Positions 7,544 through 9,303 of a stretch of 9,303 bases of DNA are shown in pieces. The DNA comes from an uncultured Clostridia bacterium (GTDB taxonomy: Bacteria; Bacillota; Clostridia; Oscillospirales; Oscillospiraceae), in contig CALCRH010000046.1 in assembly GCA_937894515.1 (NCBI GenBank), positions 1-9,303 of the forward strand. Reading direction: 5' to 3'. Every line of letters starts with the position of its first letter. Positions within the stretch are counted from its first letter, which is position 1. The position numbers and the translations under genes were made by a program. The notes beneath the pieces were generated by a model that was given only the letters and a program-made list of their open reading frames with translations, had not been told where the DNA came from and searched no databases.

Positions 7544-7565
7544 GAATATAAAGGAGAGAATGACC

Positions 7566-8165
7566 ATGCCTTCACCGGAAAAATTCAGAGAAACGCTGAC
7601 CGAATTTGCTGTGAGGCAATCGGTCATAGACGAAATATATCTGGGATATGACGGGCTCATATCGAAAACGAACAAGAAGATCAAATCAGCGTTCTTCAAG
7701 CACGCGCTGGATGTGATGAACGAAAAACTGCCGAAGGAACAGACACAAAAAATTTTAGAGGCAAACGCCTGCTGCAAAAGCGGTGCGCGTATAAAAGCGT
7801 CAAAGGAGTTTGCCAAAGAGAACGGCGGACTCAGCCTTGAAGAAAAGCTTGAGCTGATTACATCAAAGCCAGAGCTTTACATGGGGCAGGCACATCTTGA
7901 CGAAAACGGCGATATCATCGTCACGGGCGCGGGCGTTTACGCGGACGGAAAATATGAATGCGTCTGCCCAACGGTCAGCAAGGTGAAGCTGGACTATGCC
8001 ATCCCCCGCGAATACTGCTATTGCTGCGGAGGGCATTTCAAGTTTCACTATGAGATCATGTTGAATGTGAAGCTTGAACTGATGGAAATCGTATCTTCTC
8101 CCCACGATACGGAGGGGCGGAAACCATGCGTGTTCAGGTTCCGTGTTCTGCCTACGTTGGGCTGA
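7566..8165 (+). CDS. Cysteine-rich cytoplasmic protein of unknown function (199 aa)
   Basis: I do not recognise this gene with confidence. The first 100 residues are helical and charged. The second half carries cysteines in tight groups: CC (69-70), CVC (132-134), CYCCGGHFKFH (151-161) and PCVFRF (187-192), plus His157 and His161, a pattern that suggests a metal site or reactive thiols. The layout recalls small clostridial proteins annotated as DUF6144 or as aminothiazoline-carboxylate hydrolase-like, but this is from memory and weak. ATG 7566 is preferred because AAGGAG (7551-7556) sits nine bases before it; ATG 7560 would be too close. The next gene follows after 13 bp with its own GGAGG. 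There is no membrane segment or signal peptide. Confidence 0.7.
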   Translation: MPSPEKFRETLTEFAVRQSVIDEIYLGYDGLISKTNKKIKSAFFKHALDVMNEKLPKEQTQKILEANACCKSGARIKASKEFAKENGGLSLEEKLELITSKPELYMGQAHLDENGDIIVTGAGVYADGKYECVCPTVSKVKLDYAIPREYCYCCGGHFKFHYEIMLNVKLELMEIVSSPHDTEGRKPCVFRFRVLPTLG

Positions 8166-8178
8166 TTGGAGGAAGCGT

Positions 8179-8590
8179 ATGATTTATCCGATTCGTAAGG
8201 TAGAACAGGGCACTAAACTGGCAGAATTCAGGATTATGTCGCGTTTTTCTCCTGGGAAGAGGCAAAAGAGCATCTGCTGTGGATGATCGACAAGTGGGGC
8301 TTGGCAGACTGGGAAACGCCCTTTGTTATGCTGGACGGCGATAGGATCATTGGCATGGTGACCGTTGCGAAAACGGACTACTATCCTCTTCCGGATGTCT
8401 ATCCATGGGTTTCCGGCGTTTTTGTCAGCGAGGAATACCGGGGACATCGGCTGAGCGGGCAGATGATTGATTTCGCGAACGCCTATCTGGATAAACGGAT
8501 GGAGTGGTTGCTAACGAGGAATTTATCTTGGTCTGTGAATACGGCTGCAACGGCGCCGATTCGCAACTTATTCTTTACAAACATATTTAA
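8179..8590 (+). pseudogene. GNAT acetyltransferase remnant, frameshifted and C-terminally rearranged
   Basis: ATG 8179 with GGAGG (8168-8172) six bases upstream begins MIYPIRKVEQGTKLAEF, a clostridial GNAT start, but this frame stops at 8284-8286. The rest continues in another frame from 8229: QDYVAFFSWEEAKEHLLW, then IGMVTVA and the acetyl-CoA motif VSGVFVSEEYRGHRLSGQMI. One extra T at 8227-8228 restores AEFQDYVAFF. After FANAYL (about 8490) the GNAT likeness ends, and that frame would read through the terminator. A third frame, open from 8495, gives EEFILVCEYGCNGADSQLIL and stops at 8588-8590, just before the terminator, so it is probably the real end of an older gene. The locus therefore carries one frameshift and one probable internal deletion or fusion. 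An active enzyme is unlikely. Confidence 0.7.
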
Positions 8591-8593
8591 TCA

Positions 8594-8641
8594 CGAGAAA
8601 ACAGGGAGAGGACCGACAAAAGGCCCTCCCTGCTTTTCTCG
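8594..8641. terminator. Strong bidirectional terminator between convergent genes
   Basis: CGAGAAAACAGGGAG (8594-8608) pairs with CTCCCTGCTTTTCTCG (8626-8641) apart from one extra C. The A run on the left arm and T run on the right arm provide a T tract on both strands. It ends the plus-strand marR block and the minus-strand gene that stops at 8652. Confidence 0.85.
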
Positions 8642-8651
8642 CTGTTATCAA

Positions 8652-9303
8652 TTACCATCCGGTTTCTTTACCAGTCATGATCATTGACAGCGGATACTGA
8701 CAGCGATCGATCGCTTCAAATCCACCGCTGATGTCATAATCAAATTCCCGCAACCCGGTGATCACGATCCCGTTTTCACACATGGTGGTGATCTTCGACA
8801 GCGGATCAAAGATTACCTCTTTGATGCACGGAGTATGCATTTTTCATTTGTACGGTCACTGGATACGATTGTTAAGATCTTCCTATTTGCATTATAGTTT
8901 CTCGCGATTTTATCATGCTGCTGATGATGAAGGGATTCATTTTGATTTTCATGATCGATGCTCTTTCCGATATGCAACTGATCACGGAGACTGACTTTTT
9001 CTTCATGTAGCAAATTCATTACCTGTGCATAGCATTCCTGCATAATCTGCGAATCGTAATTCTTCCCATAATGCTCCTGAATGGTAACGACCGCGTCATG
9101 CTCATAATCAGGACGGATATCGAGCCTGACAGAAAACAATTCAGCCTGATCCACATCAACTGAATCCGCTGCCATCTTATCAATTTTGTTGACCACCGTG
9201 TCCAATTCCACTTGTGTTTTTGCATCGTCATCATCATACTTTTTCAGATTGACTTCAGCGGAAGAAACATTATTCTGACTCGTTTTGATGTCTTTTTCAT
9301 CGG
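8652..9303 (-). pseudogene. Unknown minus-strand gene, 3' part, with one frameshift
   Basis: Not recognised. The minus strand is open from the window edge (9301) to about 8845, giving about 152 residues, acidic near the start (KKYDDDDAKTQVELDTVVNK) and His/Gln/Asn-rich later (IDHENQNESLHHQQHDKIAR). That frame ends at 8813 after a short tail. Adding one A to the run at 8840-8844 joins NEK to MHTPCIKEVIFDPLSK in the frame that ends at 8652-8654, just before the terminator. The 8840 ATG has no ribosome site and its frame opens right after a stop, so a frameshift is likelier than two genes. The DNA is the most AT-rich in the window. The 5' end lies outside, so the total size is unknown. No signal peptide, membrane segment or catalytic motif is visible in this part. 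Confidence 0.55.

Noticed and set aside
7028..7816. Long minus-strand open frame across the GNAT and Cys-rich genes
   Set aside because: It runs antisense through two recognisable plus-strand coding regions and shows no domain or ribosome site.
8283..8687. Reading the second GNAT as one intact gene from 8283
   Set aside because: Its frame starts mid-domain, the ribosome site and N-terminus are at 8179 in another frame, and its 3' end would translate through the terminator hairpin.

Overview
The window joins two kinds of DNA. Positions 1 to about 2140 are visibly GC-rich with GC-ending codons. They hold a minus-strand chaperone operon, dnaK followed by the start of groES. This DnaK has the extra loop in the first ATPase quadrant (about residues 78-104) that Gram-negative-type DnaKs carry and Firmicutes DnaKs lack. 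Together with the composition, this suggests a high-GC diderm (Verrucomicrobiota, Lentisphaerota or Kiritimatiellota would fit, but I cannot prove it). From about 2197 onward the DNA is lower in GC, with AAGGAGG-type ribosome sites, TTGACA/TATAAT-type promoters and gene families that look like gut Clostridia or other Firmicutes. The junction coincides with a 55-nt hairpin repeat (2142-2196) built from GGGGACAGACCCC and its reverse complement. Either this is a transfer or insertion boundary, or the contig is chimeric and was joined at a short repeat.

Layout: groES 5' part (1-72, minus) and dnaK (108-2051, minus) with an upstream promoter region holding a perfect sigma-54-type element. Then come the hairpin repeat; a class II Fic AMP-transferase missing its normal N-terminus (2290-3231, plus); a 51-aa DUF4314-like protein (3273-3428); a terminator; an S51 peptidase (PepE-like, 3566-4126) with its own promoter and terminator; a 25-codon stub of a phage tail protein (4221-4298); and about 400 bp of apparently non-coding, structured sequence.

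A near-consensus promoter (4702-4730) with an imperfect palindrome on its start site opens a plus-strand block: MarR regulator (4809-5282), GyrI-like/DUF3795 cysteine-rich fusion (5340-6242), APH-type small-molecule kinase (6283-7134), frameshifted GNAT (7131-7444), cysteine-rich protein of unknown function (7566-8165) and a second broken GNAT (8179-8590). It ends at a strong bidirectional terminator (8594-8641). A convergent, AT-rich, frameshifted gene of unknown function (8652-9303, minus) runs off the window.

The MarR-to-GNAT block looks like a ligand-responsive detoxification or antibiotic-modification operon: a sensor-repressor, a probable drug-binding protein, a kinase and acetyltransferases. 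That role is inference. Three genes are each repaired by restoring one T (or A) in a short homopolymer, so either they are recent pseudogenes or the assembly carries homopolymer indel errors. No tRNA, rRNA, CRISPR array or intact mobile element was seen.
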